Below, in pieces: positions 50,781 through 59,892 of a DNA stretch of 64,000 bases. Source of the stretch: JAIRNF01 sp031551125 (GTDB lineage: Bacteria; Bacteroidota; Bacteroidia; Bacteroidales; UBA932); NCBI GenBank assembly GCA_031551125.1, contig JAVBOB010000003.1, positions 1-64,000 on the forward strand, given 5' to 3'. Below the pieces are notes generated by a model. It did no database searches, was not told the origin of the DNA, and saw only the letters and a list, made by a program, of their open reading frames with translations. A program made the translations under genes and the position numbers. How positions within the stretch are numbered: the first letter of the stretch is position 1; each line of letters opens with the position of its first letter.

Positions 50781-52241
50781 CTAGCGGCGTCCTTTTTTCT
50801 TCTTTGATGAAACTTTTTTTGTCGAGGTCTTCTTAGCTGATGGCTTACTTGCCGGCTTAGCGCTTACCGACGGTTTCTTTGTAGATACATTTGTTGAAGC
50901 CGGTTTTGGCTTACGAGCATCATACTTTTCCTTTTCATAAAGCAACGCTTCCAACAACTTCTCCCCAATAAAACGCCCACCTTCAAAAGATATGTGAGTA
51001 TAATCTTTGGCCGCTTTCGGAGGCTTTGCTTTAACCAGCTCAGGCATGCTGTTTTCACCACCCATAGCGGTAAACGTATCCCAAAACGCCACGCCGGCTT
51101 GGGCGGCAACTTCGCGTTGGGCGCTAATCAGGTACGGCACACTTTCATTGGTAATATATTCTCCTCCCTTTTTTCTGCTTCGGTCGCTCACCCCCATAAT
51201 CAAAATATCGGCGTTAGGGAAACATACTTTAAGGCGCTCTACCATTACCAGCAGCTGTTTTCGATAGCCGGTAAAGTTTTTCTCATGTCCTGATGAGCCC
51301 AGCACATTAAGTCCTGACTGTAGCACAATTAACCGATAGCTAAGCAAGCTATCGGTAGTACGCAACACTTCCTGCGGAACGTTAAGCAACGCATAACCTG
51401 AGTTGCCGCGCATGGCAAAATTATCGACATACACGCCTTTAGTGTCTTCCAATAGTACGCCAAATAGCTTCAGCTTATCGGTCGGGGCTCCCGCAAAGCT
51501 GAGCAGCACCTGTCCGATATTACCCTTTGCAACCCTTTCCAACCCCACAAGCGGACTATGAGGCAACGTAAATGACCCTTGCTCACCATCCTTATTAATA
51601 ATGTATTTCAGGTTTATAGCAGATTTACTTTGGTAAAGCACACGTACCGTACTAAACGTATCAACATACCGACGGAACTTGCTACCTCTATAGCTAACAA
51701 AAGCCCCTTCCAGAGGATGATAGTAGCTGCCGGCAATACCTGCCTCTCGTTTAATACAGGTGCTATCAACCAGCCAATGTGAGCGAATAGCTTGTGAGGT
51801 AATACCAACGGTTTGGCGCGCTCCGGCCAGTACGGTTGTAAGCGGTACAAAACCTACACCACGACCACCAAACTCATCCTGTAGTCCTTCACGCAGGTCT
51901 TCCGTGAGTATATCTCCTTCAATAAATGAATCACCGATAAACGCAATACGAACAGCCTTGCGGTTTGCGCTATCTAGCGCGTAAGAAAAACGTTTTAGCG
52001 CAGTCTTTTTGGTTGAATAATCTTCTATGCAAAACATGCCGACCTTACAGCTATCAGGTAAAATCGGTTGGAATAAAGTAGTATCAACAGCCAAGCTATC
52101 CACTATACGAATATCTGACAAGATATCAATAGGCTTTGTTGTGAAGGAGCCAATACGGATTTGGGGAACCAATCCCAACAGCAACAAGGATATAACGACT
52201 ATTAAAGTGAGGAAGAAAGAGCGGTAAATGTAGTTTTTCAT
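50781..52241 (-). CDS. SGNH/GDSL-type protein with Lys-rich tail
   Basis: A 486-aa protein from the ATG at 52241: one N-terminal transmembrane helix (about 7-28), SGNH block I GDS near residue 103 (IAFIGDSFIEGDIL), and a C-terminal DxxH counterpart (DYTHISFEGGRFIG). After the fold there is a 50-residue low-complexity tail rich in Lys/Ser/Pro/Ala (KKPSVSAKPAS..., KKTSTKKVSSKKKKGRR). Upstream of the second SGNH gene and the MBOAT gene; a divided-labour pair of SGNH proteins is suggested. Its start is the ATG, not the TTG at 52247. Confidence 0.85.
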   Translation of the reverse strand: MKNYIYRSFFLTLIVVISLLLLGLVPQIRIGSFTTKPIDILSDIRIVDSLAVDTTLFQPILPDSCKVGMFCIEDYSTKKTALKRFSYALDSANRKAVRIAFIGDSFIEGDILTEDLREGLQDEFGGRGVGFVPLTTVLAGARQTVGITSQAIRSHWLVDSTCIKREAGIAGSYYHPLEGAFVSYRGSKFRRYVDTFSTVRVLYQSKSAINLKYIINKDGEQGSFTLPHSPLVGLERVAKGNIGQVLLSFAGAPTDKLKLFGVLLEDTKGVYVDNFAMRGNSGYALLNVPQEVLRTTDSLLSYRLIVLQSGLNVLGSSGHEKNFTGYRKQLLVMVERLKVCFPNADILIMGVSDRSRKKGGEYITNESVPYLISAQREVAAQAGVAFWDTFTAMGGENSMPELVKAKPPKAAKDYTHISFEGGRFIGEKLLEALLYEKEKYDARKPKPASTNVSTKKPSVSAKPASKPSAKKTSTKKVSSKKKKGRR

Positions 52242-52260
52242 GTCCAAGGAAGTCTATTAC

Positions 52261-52731
52261 CTACCAGCCCTCTTGAAGCTGAACCATTAGCTGGGAAAGC
52301 GTAAGGTTATCAAACTTTTTTTTCTTGGAAAACAACGAAGTGCCCGCTTTTAGATATCCGCTTACGGTGAACTCGTTAGAGTTTATATCAAGACCGCCCC
52401 TTAGCAATGCTAAAGGATCCTTAATATTTAACTCCAAGCTAAGGGTTTGGTATTCGTCAGTACGAGGAGCCACGACTAAAGGCTGTGGAAGTTGGAGCGT
52501 AGCAAACGTATAACCTTGTTTATATACATCCAACTCCAGCTTCTTTAGCTTAAGTGTTTTTCCGGTAGGATTGCTCACCTTTGCGGTAGCCTGAATGGTT
52601 GCCGTACTCCCCCTTAAAGATACTACCCGAAAATCGGTGTAATCACTGATGCTTACATCGTTAAAGCTTCCGCATGAAGCCAGCAGCATGGGTATAAACA
52701 ACAGTAGCGTTAGCCGTTGTAGGTACTTCAT
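52261..52731 (-). CDS. LEA-type-2-like lipoprotein
   Basis: A 156-aa lipoprotein from the ATG at 52731 with lipobox LLASC (Cys20). The mature part has an immunoglobulin-like LEA_2 look: VSLRGSTATIQATAKVSNPTGKTLKLKKLELDVYKQG. The start is favoured because a promoter box lies at 52759-52766, between it and an upstream frame extension. First gene of the MBOAT unit (19 bp before the next start). Role unknown; a periplasmic lipid- or protein-binding part is possible. Confidence 0.78.
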   Translation of the reverse strand: MKYLQRLTLLLFIPMLLASCGSFNDVSISDYTDFRVVSLRGSTATIQATAKVSNPTGKTLKLKKLELDVYKQGYTFATLQLPQPLVVAPRTDEYQTLSLELNIKDPLALLRGGLDINSNEFTVSGYLKAGTSLFSKKKKFDNLTLSQLMVQLQEGW

Positions 52732-52758
52732 GTTTAAAAGGGGTGATTTTTCGTGGAG

Positions 52759-52766
52759 CAAAGGTA
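52759..52766 (-). promoter_or_regulatory. predicted -7 box for LEA/SGNH/MBOAT operon
   Basis: TACCTTTG on the minus strand, exact TAnnTTTG match, 27 nt before the ATG at 52731. It also rules out the frame extension to 52776 as coding. Confidence 0.55.
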
Positions 52767-52985
52767 ACAAATTCACATTGCAGTCAAGCTTCTTTCACAC
52801 TCTTTCACACTTCTTTGTACTTTAACCGGTGTTTTCCTTTTCGATTTTCGGCAAACATTTGAAAAACAATGGAAAACAATTACTAAAATAATTTATCTCT
52901 TTCATAAAATATTTCCTTAGCTCACCCGTCTATAGAAGTAAAGGGCATGTCAAAATAAACGAGCTATAAATAGTAAACCCACAAA

Positions 52986-53105
52986 ATGGCAACAAACGTA
53001 TCTTTACGGATTAGTGAAACAGCCTGCATTGGCTGCGGAAGATGTATCCCCCCTGTTCAGCTTGGGCTGTGCCTAAGTCGGGGTATGAGTACAGGCTTTG
53101 CCTGA
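52986..53105 (+). pseudogene. 4Fe-4S protein gene cut off by repeat
   Basis: The ATG at 52986 opens a 39-codon frame reading MATNVSLRISETACIGCGRCI, the start of a 4Fe-4S ferredoxin-like or nitroreductase/4Fe-4S fusion protein (CxxCxxC of the first cluster). From about 53047 the sequence is a hairpin repeat and the frame ends at 53105 without the remaining Cys. Interpreted as a gene truncated by repeat insertion or deletion. The rest of the gene is not found nearby. Confidence 0.6.
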
Positions 53106-53240
53106 GATAAAACAAGAAAAATGTGAAATGAAAGAGAAAGTATTGCAGGTGCAACCTGCTTGAATAGTACGACTGAGGCAAGAGCCTCAGCCGAACGGGG
53201 GAGTAGCGACAGCCCACTTCGGGGCTGTCGTCACATTTAC
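53047..53240 (+). repeat. hairpin-array repeat beyond the 4Fe-4S stub
   Basis: Chain of inverted repeats: CTGAGGC-AA-GAGCCTCAG (about 53172-53189), CGACAGCCC/GGGGCTGTCG (about 53207-53230), CAGGTGCAACCTG (about 53145-53157). Same style as the other arrays, different sequence. Confidence 0.6.
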
Positions 53241-53277
53241 CGTTGATTGTTGAACCCTAACAGCTTTTAAAAACCGG

Positions 53278-53555
53278 TTAGGGGTTTGAATTGAAATAGG
53301 GCAAAGTGGGTAGCCCATAGGGCTTACATATCAATAGAAACAACAAATGTCCAATAGATAGTTGTCCGTAGGACATAAACAGTAGTTGGGTTATTAAAGC
53401 CCTAAGGGCTATGGTTGGGTTGAGATAAGTAGCTATTTCTATTGTTATTATTTCCCTACGGGAAACTCTCTCCCAAAAAATATTTTGTCCCGTTTGCATA
53501 TACAGAATAGTCCTCTTTACGAACCCCAACTGGTTTATAAAGCCTGTTAGGGATT
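53278..53555 (-). repeat. family-A repeat, copy 2 (inverted)
   Basis: Near full-length inverted copy of 29629-29895, with the same palindromes (GCCCATAGGGC, TGTCCGTAGGACA, GCCCTAAGGGC, TTTCCCTACGGGAAA) in reverse order. An 83-codon minus frame crosses it but is interrupted in the other copy. Confidence 0.85.
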
Positions 53556-53729
53556 TTTATTGAGAACAAAAAGAAGACACAGAGGCAACAGAGTTTTTCT
53601 CTGTGTGTTCTCTGTGTTATTCTCTTTTAAAAGTAAATCACGTCATTGCTTCGCTTCGCTCGCAATGACGTGATTTACTTTAATGGCTTACAAAATCTAT
53701 TCACTTTTCACTACTAACCATTCACTTCG
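53556..53729. repeat. intergenic with inverted repeats between family A and vWA gene
   Basis: ACACAGAGG..CTCTGTGT (about 53578-53615) forms a hairpin, followed by a 'cattgcgagcg' hairpin at 53636-53676 (CATTGC..GCAATG). No gene is seen. Confidence 0.55.
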
Positions 53730-55649
53730 TTACTCCTCTTTAGCCATACCGGCAACCGTTTCGGCAAGGCGAACAAACTCGCGGCGATATCCCTGCGCAT
53801 CGTTATCCAATCCGGTTTTGGCAAGTGCAACGACTTTATCATAGTTCGCGTCTTTCACAAATTGCGAACCATGCAGTAGCTGTCCGAACATAGCCACCGC
53901 GGCAGCAAAACGGAAATCACCTGTTGTTGCGTTTCCACCCTTATCTACTAAGGTTACCTCCATTTTCTTGCTGGTATCCTCCTTAGGCTGCTTGTAGCGT
54001 AGCTTAACGGTAAGCATTTCAGGAGAGCTTACTCCGACAGCCACCGGATTAACCGGATTTTTTTGATACTTCAACGGGTCAACGCCACCTATGCCGCCCG
54101 TAGCGCCAACGGGAACAACCTCGTAGAAAGCGGTAACCGTATGTCCGGCGCCCATTTCTCCGGCATCCTTCGTATCGTCGTTAAAGTCTTCCTTGTTCAG
54201 CAAACGGCTTTCGTAACCAATCAGTCGGTATGACTGCACCTTGCTAGGGTTAAACTCCAGCTGCAGCTTCACATCCTTGGCAACTGTATATAGCGTTCCA
54301 CCAAACTCGTTTACCAGTACCTTGTTTGCTTCCTGCAAATTATCAATGTAAGCATGGTTGCCGTTACCCTTTTCGGCCAGCGTTTGCATCTTGCTGTCCT
54401 TATAGTTACCCATTCCGTAGCCTAACACGGTGAGGAAAACTCCGCTCTTACGTTCTGTGGTAATTAAATTTTCCAGCTCGTTGTTGCTTGATACGCCCAC
54501 GTTGAAATCACCATCGGTACACAGGATAATGCGGTTATTTCCGTTTTCAATAAAGTTCTTCTTGGCAATTTTGTAGGCTAGCTTAATACCTGCTCCTCCG
54601 GCTGTTGACCCCCCGGCTGTAAGTCCGTCTAACGCTTCGCGTATTTTCTGCTTATCAGCACCCGATGTTGAAGGCAATACCTCACCTGCTGCTCCGGCGT
54701 ACACTACAATGGCCACGCGGTCTTTATCTCGCAGGTTATTTACCAGTAGCTTCAACGATGCCTTCACCAAATCCAAACGGGTTGCACCATACATAGAACC
54801 TGATACATCTATGAGGAACACCAGGTTTGAGGCGGGCATGCTTTCAGCCGCTATTTCACGCGCCTTCATGCCAATACGTACCAGCCTGTGCTGCTCATTC
54901 CAAGGACAAGCTCCTACTTCGGTAGTAATGCTCACCGGGTCGCTACCCGTGGGTTTGGGATAGCTGTAGCTGAAGTAGTTTACCAACTCCTCGGTACGAA
55001 TAGCATCACTGGGAGGCATTTGTCCCTTACTAACGTAACGACGCATGTTGCTGTACGAGGCGGCATCAACATCAATTGAGAAAGTAGATAAGGGTTCTGC
55101 CGAAACAGCTATAAAACGGTTTTCGGCCACTGCATTATACTCTTCGGCCTGCTCGTTATCGTAGTAACCATAGTTGCTTACCGATTTACTGTATGAGGCA
55201 TCTGCCACTGCCATGCTAGCCTGAGGAGGCGAAGGCATTGCAGCATACTCGGCCACCGCTACCTTACTATCAACATACTCGGCTTGTTTATCCCTAGCCC
55301 TCTTCCTCTTTGAAGTAGAACCAACAACTACCATATCGCAAAGTACTTGGCTTGAAGACCTAAGAGCAACATCGTGTACAGCTTTGGTAACAGCTACCTC
55401 ATAGCTATCGTAGCCAATAAACGAGAATACCAACACGTTACCCTTATTAACTTGTATTTGATATTTCCCATTCGCATCAGTTGTTGTTGCTATACTTTTA
55501 TTCCCCTTTACCATAACAGTAACATAAGGTAACTCCTCACCTGTATCGTTATCAGTTACGGTTCCGCTTACGGTTATTGGTTGAGCGCTCAGGCTCCATA
55601 CCACCAATACACAGGCCAACAGGCCAAGTAGCATTTTTTTTGTTTTCAT
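53730..55649 (-). CDS. vWA-domain (YfbK-type) exported protein
   Basis: A 639-aa exported protein: signal peptide to about residue 22 (SLSAQ), a carboxypeptidase-regulatory-like beta-sandwich (about 23-95), a Lys/Arg-rich and Tyr/Ala/Ser-rich linker, and a YfbK-type von Willebrand domain (about 270-460) with the MIDAS motif DVSGS (FLIDVSGSMYGATRL) and a Thr loop, then a C-terminal DUF3520-like region. The Mg2+-dependent adhesion fold suggests protein-protein contact at the cell surface; the partner is unknown. No second gene is coupled. Confidence 0.88.
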   Translation of the reverse strand: MKTKKMLLGLLACVLVVWSLSAQPITVSGTVTDNDTGEELPYVTVMVKGNKSIATTTDANGKYQIQVNKGNVLVFSFIGYDSYEVAVTKAVHDVALRSSSQVLCDMVVVGSTSKRKRARDKQAEYVDSKVAVAEYAAMPSPPQASMAVADASYSKSVSNYGYYDNEQAEEYNAVAENRFIAVSAEPLSTFSIDVDAASYSNMRRYVSKGQMPPSDAIRTEELVNYFSYSYPKPTGSDPVSITTEVGACPWNEQHRLVRIGMKAREIAAESMPASNLVFLIDVSGSMYGATRLDLVKASLKLLVNNLRDKDRVAIVVYAGAAGEVLPSTSGADKQKIREALDGLTAGGSTAGGAGIKLAYKIAKKNFIENGNNRIILCTDGDFNVGVSSNNELENLITTERKSGVFLTVLGYGMGNYKDSKMQTLAEKGNGNHAYIDNLQEANKVLVNEFGGTLYTVAKDVKLQLEFNPSKVQSYRLIGYESRLLNKEDFNDDTKDAGEMGAGHTVTAFYEVVPVGATGGIGGVDPLKYQKNPVNPVAVGVSSPEMLTVKLRYKQPKEDTSKKMEVTLVDKGGNATTGDFRFAAAVAMFGQLLHGSQFVKDANYDKVVALAKTGLDNDAQGYRREFVRLAETVAGMAKEE

Positions 55650-56042
55650 AATGTTGTAGTTTAATGTTATTTGATATATGGATTTTACGTATTCGTCTTG
55701 CCATTCACATTTATAGATGCACTCGCTCTACAAATTCCACAAAGGGAGATGAAAAAATTTGCTTCATCCTGAAAATGAATGGATAGCGGTGAATGGTGAG
55801 TAGTGAAAAGTTAAAGGGGAAACGAGTGGAAGGATAGCCCATAAGGCATTAACTTGCGAATGGTGAAAAGGGCAAACACGCCAAGTTACCTCACCCCTAG
55901 CCCCTCTCTTTGGGAGAGGGGAAAAGACTGGGACGATACACGTGGCTTTTCTAATTGAAAAATGATTATTGTTTATCGAATATTCAATACACATATCGCA
56001 ATACGCACATCGCAAATCCTATAAAACTATGTACTCCTATAT
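55650..56042. repeat. intergenic upstream of family-C copy
   Basis: Contains a GTGAATGGTGAGTAGTG-type repeat (55790-55870), a C/G hairpin copy (55889-55935) and A/T-rich DNA to 56042 with ATATCGCAATACGCACATCGC steps. No gene is seen. Confidence 0.55.
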
Positions 56043-56165
56043 ATCTAACTCAAGTTGCTACTTATTACCCCCAACCCCCTGAAGGGGGCTTTAGTCTGTG
56101 CAAACGACTTCCAAGCGTTCAACTTTACAGTAGTCGGGTTCCCCCCTTTAGGTAATAGTGATCGG
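56043..56165 (-). repeat. family-C repeat, complete copy 2 (inverted)
   Basis: Inverted near full-length copy of 10955-11080: GTTGCTACTTATTACCCCC, AACCCCCTGAAGGGGGC, TCTGTGCAAACGACTTCC and GTAGTCGGGTTCCCCCC. The final hairpin half is shortened. Confidence 0.75.
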
Positions 56166-56273
56166 CCTTTTATAGCTAGCAACTCGAATTATATATGCCT
56201 ATGCTGAGAAAAAGCCCTCTTCAGGGAACTAGGGGATAAAGCGTAACGCCTTTCACCGTTTACCCTATTTTAT

Positions 56274-56281
56274 TACCTTTG
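56274..56281 (+). promoter_or_regulatory. predicted -7 box for pheT
   Basis: TACCTTTG matches TAnnTTTG, 26 nt before the ATG at 56308. Confidence 0.6.
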
Positions 56282-56307
56282 CAACTTACATTTTTATCCC
56301 ATCACCT

Positions 56308-58761
56308 ATGAAAATATCGTACAGCTGGCTAAAGAATTACATTAATACGCAGGAATCTCCGGAAAAAATTGCAGAGATATTAACCTCTATCGGTCTCGAA
56401 GTGGAAGCGGTAGAAGAAGTCGAAGCAGTAAAAGGCGGACTTAAAGGCGTTGTAGTTGGGCATGTTGTTGAGTGCGGTAAACATCCTGAAGCCGACAGAC
56501 TTAGCGTAACCAAAGTTGATATTGGAACAGGCGAACCGCTTCAAATAGTTTGCGGCGCACCCAACGTTGCCGCAGGACAGAAGGTGGCAGTAGCTACTGT
56601 TGGAGCAACGCTGTACTTTTCATCAGGTGAAGAGGTTAAAATAAAAAAATCTAAGCTTCGCGGAGTTGATTCACTAGGCATGATTTGCGCTGAAGATGAG
56701 CTCGGGCTCGGAAAAGACCATGACGGTATTATGGTACTCTCACCCGATGCTCCCGTTGGTACTCCCGTTAGTGAATACTTTAAGCTGGAAAGCGATTATG
56801 TTTTTGAAATAGGGCTAACGCCCAACCGTATAGATGCGGCCTCACATATTGGTGTTGCTCGCGATTTAGCAGCCTACCTAATTAGTAAAGGACAACCGGT
56901 TAACTTCAGCTATCCAAGCGTTGATGACTTTAAGGTTGATAACGACAGCAACCATTACAACATTGTAGTTGAAAACGTTGAGGCATGTCCCCGCTACTCG
57001 GGTATTACCGTGTCAAATGTACATGTAGGTCCGTCTCCCGAAAGTTTTCAAGCAAGGTTAAGAAGCATTGGTATTACGCCTAAAAATAATGTGGTTGACA
57101 TTACCAACTTTATCATACATGAGCTAGGGCAGCCCCTACACGCCTTCGACGCAGATAAAATAAAGGGTAAAAAGGTGGTAGTACGTACCTGTCCGGAAGG
57201 TACCCCCTTCACTACGCTTGATGATAAGGAGCGCAAGCTCAGCACACAAGACTTAATGATTTGCAACGCTTCCGAGCCTATGTGTATTGCGGGAGTATTT
57301 GGCGGTGTTGACTCGGGTATTACCGAAACCACTACCAACATATTTATTGAGAGCGCCTACTTTAACCCCGTATGGGTAAGAAAAACCGCTCGCCGACACG
57401 GGTTAAATACCGACGCATCATTCCGTTACGAACGCGGCGCCGACCCCAACATTACCGTTTACGCCCTAAAGCGCGCAGCCATACTGGTAAAAGAGTTAGG
57501 TGGCGGTGAAATTACATCAGAAATTGTTGATGTGTACCCAACAGCTGTTGCTCCTGTCAAAGTTGAGCTAAGCTACGCTAATATTACGCGTCTTATCGGA
57601 AAGCTTATTGAGCCGCAACAGCTGAAAACCATTTTGCTTGCTCTTGAGTTCAAGATTGAAAACGAAACGGCAGAAGGCTTAACAGTAAGCGTACCCACCT
57701 ACCGCGTTGATGTGCTACGCGAGTGTGATGTGGTGGAAGAAATACTTCGCATATACAGCTACAACAACGTTGAAATACCACTGCAAGTACGCTCAAGCCT
57801 ATCATACCAAACAAAGCCCGATAAAACGGCGATGGTTACTGCCCTATCAAACTTTTTAAGCGATAACGGCTTCCGCGAAATCATGTCAAACTCGCTGACT
57901 AAAGCAGGATACTTTGAGAACCTTGCCGGTTTCGATACTACATCGCTGGTTCGCATACTTAACCCGTTAAGTAACGATTTGAGCGTAATGCGTCCAACCC
58001 TTATGTTCAGCGGCCTTGAAACCATTGCGCATAATATTAACCGCAAAAACAGCAACCTTAAGCTGTACGAGTTTGGTAACGCGTACATACTAAATGCTGA
58101 AAAGGGCAAAGAAAATCTGAAAGCATACTCGGAAGATTACCGGCTGGGTATTTTCATAACCGGAAGCACAGGGCTGCAATCATGGAACAGCAAGCCTGTT
58201 GACGTAAGCTTCTTCCACATTCGCGGAACGGTAGAGATGCTACTGGAGCGTTTCGGTATTGACATGCTACAGCTCAACGAAGAAAGCCTGTCATCACCAT
58301 ACCTAAGTGATGGCATTCGCTATACGCTAAACGGGAAAACGTTGGTAGAGCTGGGCTTGGTATCAAAGTCGGTACGCGCTAAACTCGATATTCGCCAAGA
58401 TGTATATGCTGCAACATTTTACTGGAGTACGTTTATGTCCTTCATAAAAAAGCATACGGTAAAGTATCAGGAGCTGCCAAAATATCCTGAAGTAAAGCGC
58501 GATTTGGCGTTAGTAGTAGATCAAAAGATTACCTACAGCCAGCTGTACCAAATTGCCTACAAAACAGAGAAACAGCTGCTGCGCAAGCTAAGCCTATTTG
58601 ATGTGTACGAAGGTAAGAACCTACCTGAAGGTAAAAAGCAATACGCTCTCAGTTTTGTACTGCGTGATGACGAGAAGACGCTTACCGACCAACAGGTGGA
58701 AGCTATTATGAGTAAGCTACTAAAAGCCTTTGAAGCACAAACCGGAGCACAGCTGAGGTAG
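56308..58761 (+). CDS. pheT: phenylalanyl-tRNA synthetase beta subunit
   Basis: Beta chain of the alpha2beta2 enzyme that charges tRNA-Phe. 817 aa, normal length. Domains in order: N-terminal tRNA-binding (EMAP-like) domain (about 40-150), B3/B4 editing region (about 200-395), B5 (about 405-475), the catalytic-like core (about 490-690), and the ferredoxin-fold anticodon-binding domain at the C-terminus (about 720-815, YPEVKRDLALVVDQKI). pheS is not encoded in the window. Has its own promoter. Confidence 0.98.
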   Translation: MKISYSWLKNYINTQESPEKIAEILTSIGLEVEAVEEVEAVKGGLKGVVVGHVVECGKHPEADRLSVTKVDIGTGEPLQIVCGAPNVAAGQKVAVATVGATLYFSSGEEVKIKKSKLRGVDSLGMICAEDELGLGKDHDGIMVLSPDAPVGTPVSEYFKLESDYVFEIGLTPNRIDAASHIGVARDLAAYLISKGQPVNFSYPSVDDFKVDNDSNHYNIVVENVEACPRYSGITVSNVHVGPSPESFQARLRSIGITPKNNVVDITNFIIHELGQPLHAFDADKIKGKKVVVRTCPEGTPFTTLDDKERKLSTQDLMICNASEPMCIAGVFGGVDSGITETTTNIFIESAYFNPVWVRKTARRHGLNTDASFRYERGADPNITVYALKRAAILVKELGGGEITSEIVDVYPTAVAPVKVELSYANITRLIGKLIEPQQLKTILLALEFKIENETAEGLTVSVPTYRVDVLRECDVVEEILRIYSYNNVEIPLQVRSSLSYQTKPDKTAMVTALSNFLSDNGFREIMSNSLTKAGYFENLAGFDTTSLVRILNPLSNDLSVMRPTLMFSGLETIAHNINRKNSNLKLYEFGNAYILNAEKGKENLKAYSEDYRLGIFITGSTGLQSWNSKPVDVSFFHIRGTVEMLLERFGIDMLQLNEESLSSPYLSDGIRYTLNGKTLVELGLVSKSVRAKLDIRQDVYAATFYWSTFMSFIKKHTVKYQELPKYPEVKRDLALVVDQKITYSQLYQIAYKTEKQLLRKLSLFDVYEGKNLPEGKKQYALSFVLRDDEKTLTDQQVEAIMSKLLKAFEAQTGAQLR

Positions 58762-58880
58762 CTCTCTTTGTGAATAGTGAGTAGTGAAAGGTGAATAAAA
58801 CAATAGCAATAGCCATCATTAGAATCGTCATTGCGAGCGTAGCGAAGCAATCTATTTAATACAGAACAAAGCGACCGAAC
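58762..58880. repeat. intergenic repeats after pheT
   Basis: GTGAATAGTGAGTAGTG text (58770-58790), then CATTGCGAGCGTAGCGAAGCAATC (about 58830-58852, related to the inverted repeats elsewhere). No gene is seen. Confidence 0.5.
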
Positions 58881-59076
58881 GCCACAAAGTGGCAGCTTAT
58901 TTCAGCCTAATGGCAAAGCGCAGCCACGCCTTGTGATAAAACATTAGTGAAGGTTTTTGCGCGCGAAATACCATAAAATATTCGAAGTAGTAACGTAAGT
59001 CGCGCGCAAAGCAAAATTATACACCACAAGCCCAACCCGATGCGTTGGGCTAAAGTAAGTTGGACTTTCAGCCCGA
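58881..59076 (+). repeat. family-B repeat, copy 2
   Basis: Same-orientation relative of 22858-23060: GCCACAAAGTGGCAGCTTAT, TTTCAGCC, a TTTGCGCGCGA / TCGCGCGCAAA stem, and the end GGGCTAAAGTAAGTTGGAC-TTTCAGCCC. Confidence 0.75.
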
Positions 59077-59095
59077 AACGCAACAAATCTTTCCT

Positions 59096-59887
59096 ATGAA
59101 AACATCTACCAAGCTACATCTCTCAAAAATATCAATCAGGCTGATTATTATTGCAGCCATTTACCTGCTATTTGCCGCAATATTTTACCTATTCAAATTC
59201 TTTTTTCGGGATATTGATCTGGACAAAATCGCCGATTTGATTGGCATACTAAGCCTGTATGCCGGCGCTGCCATAACAATTGCAGGAATACTTTGCGTTT
59301 GCCTTAACCTTAGCCTAGCTACCGGACATAAGCTGGGCGATATAGCAAATGAACCCACAAAGCAACACATAGGAAAATGGTTAGGAATAGGAATACTTGG
59401 AACGGCTGTGGCTGTTGCGGCATTCTTTTTTATTGCCAAACAAACATCAATAAACAGTAGAATATCCCGACTGAAGTCGAAAACAGCCGTTTTAATTAAC
59501 TCGTATCAAAAAAATATCGACGAACTGCCGCTTATGGTATCAGGTACTGAACGCTTAGAGGAAGCGTTAGAATTGTTGAAAATTTTGTCAAACCAGCTAT
59601 CACCTGTATCCGATGTTAGAATAATTTTTCAAGATACGGTAAAAGGAATACCAATGACGGTTCAGCTGGCAACATGGGATGAACCCGATATGTTGGTAAG
59701 CAATGGTCTTGGCGATAACATATACAAGTGCGAAGATGATGGAGAGTGCGATTTTCTAACAAGCGTATTTGCCAACAACAATACCGACACAACATTCATC
59801 CGAATGGAATATGGCGAATACCAATACTTTTACGCATTCAACAGTAATGAACAACGGTTTGTTTTGAGGTTTACGGAAGGCCGATAA
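59096..59887 (+). CDS. hypothetical membrane protein
   Basis: A 263-aa protein from the ATG at 59096 (upstream frame lies in the repeat). Three hydrophobic segments are visible (about 14-36, 45-70 and 93-113), followed by a soluble C-terminal half with a coiled stretch (NSRISRLKSKTAVLI) and mixed alpha/beta sequence rich in Asp and aromatic residues. No domain is recognised. The next gene (DUF3667) starts 5 bp after its stop, so they are probably co-transcribed. Function unknown. Confidence 0.65.
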   Translation: MKTSTKLHLSKISIRLIIIAAIYLLFAAIFYLFKFFFRDIDLDKIADLIGILSLYAGAAITIAGILCVCLNLSLATGHKLGDIANEPTKQHIGKWLGIGILGTAVAVAAFFFIAKQTSINSRISRLKSKTAVLINSYQKNIDELPLMVSGTERLEEALELLKILSNQLSPVSDVRIIFQDTVKGIPMTVQLATWDEPDMLVSNGLGDNIYKCEDDGECDFLTSVFANNNTDTTFIRMEYGEYQYFYAFNSNEQRFVLRFTEGR

Positions 59888-59892
59888 TCCTT

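Noticed and set aside
53278..53529. 83-codon minus-strand frame
   Set aside because: Lies wholly inside the family-A repeat; the same frame is broken by a stop in the other copy (29629-29895).
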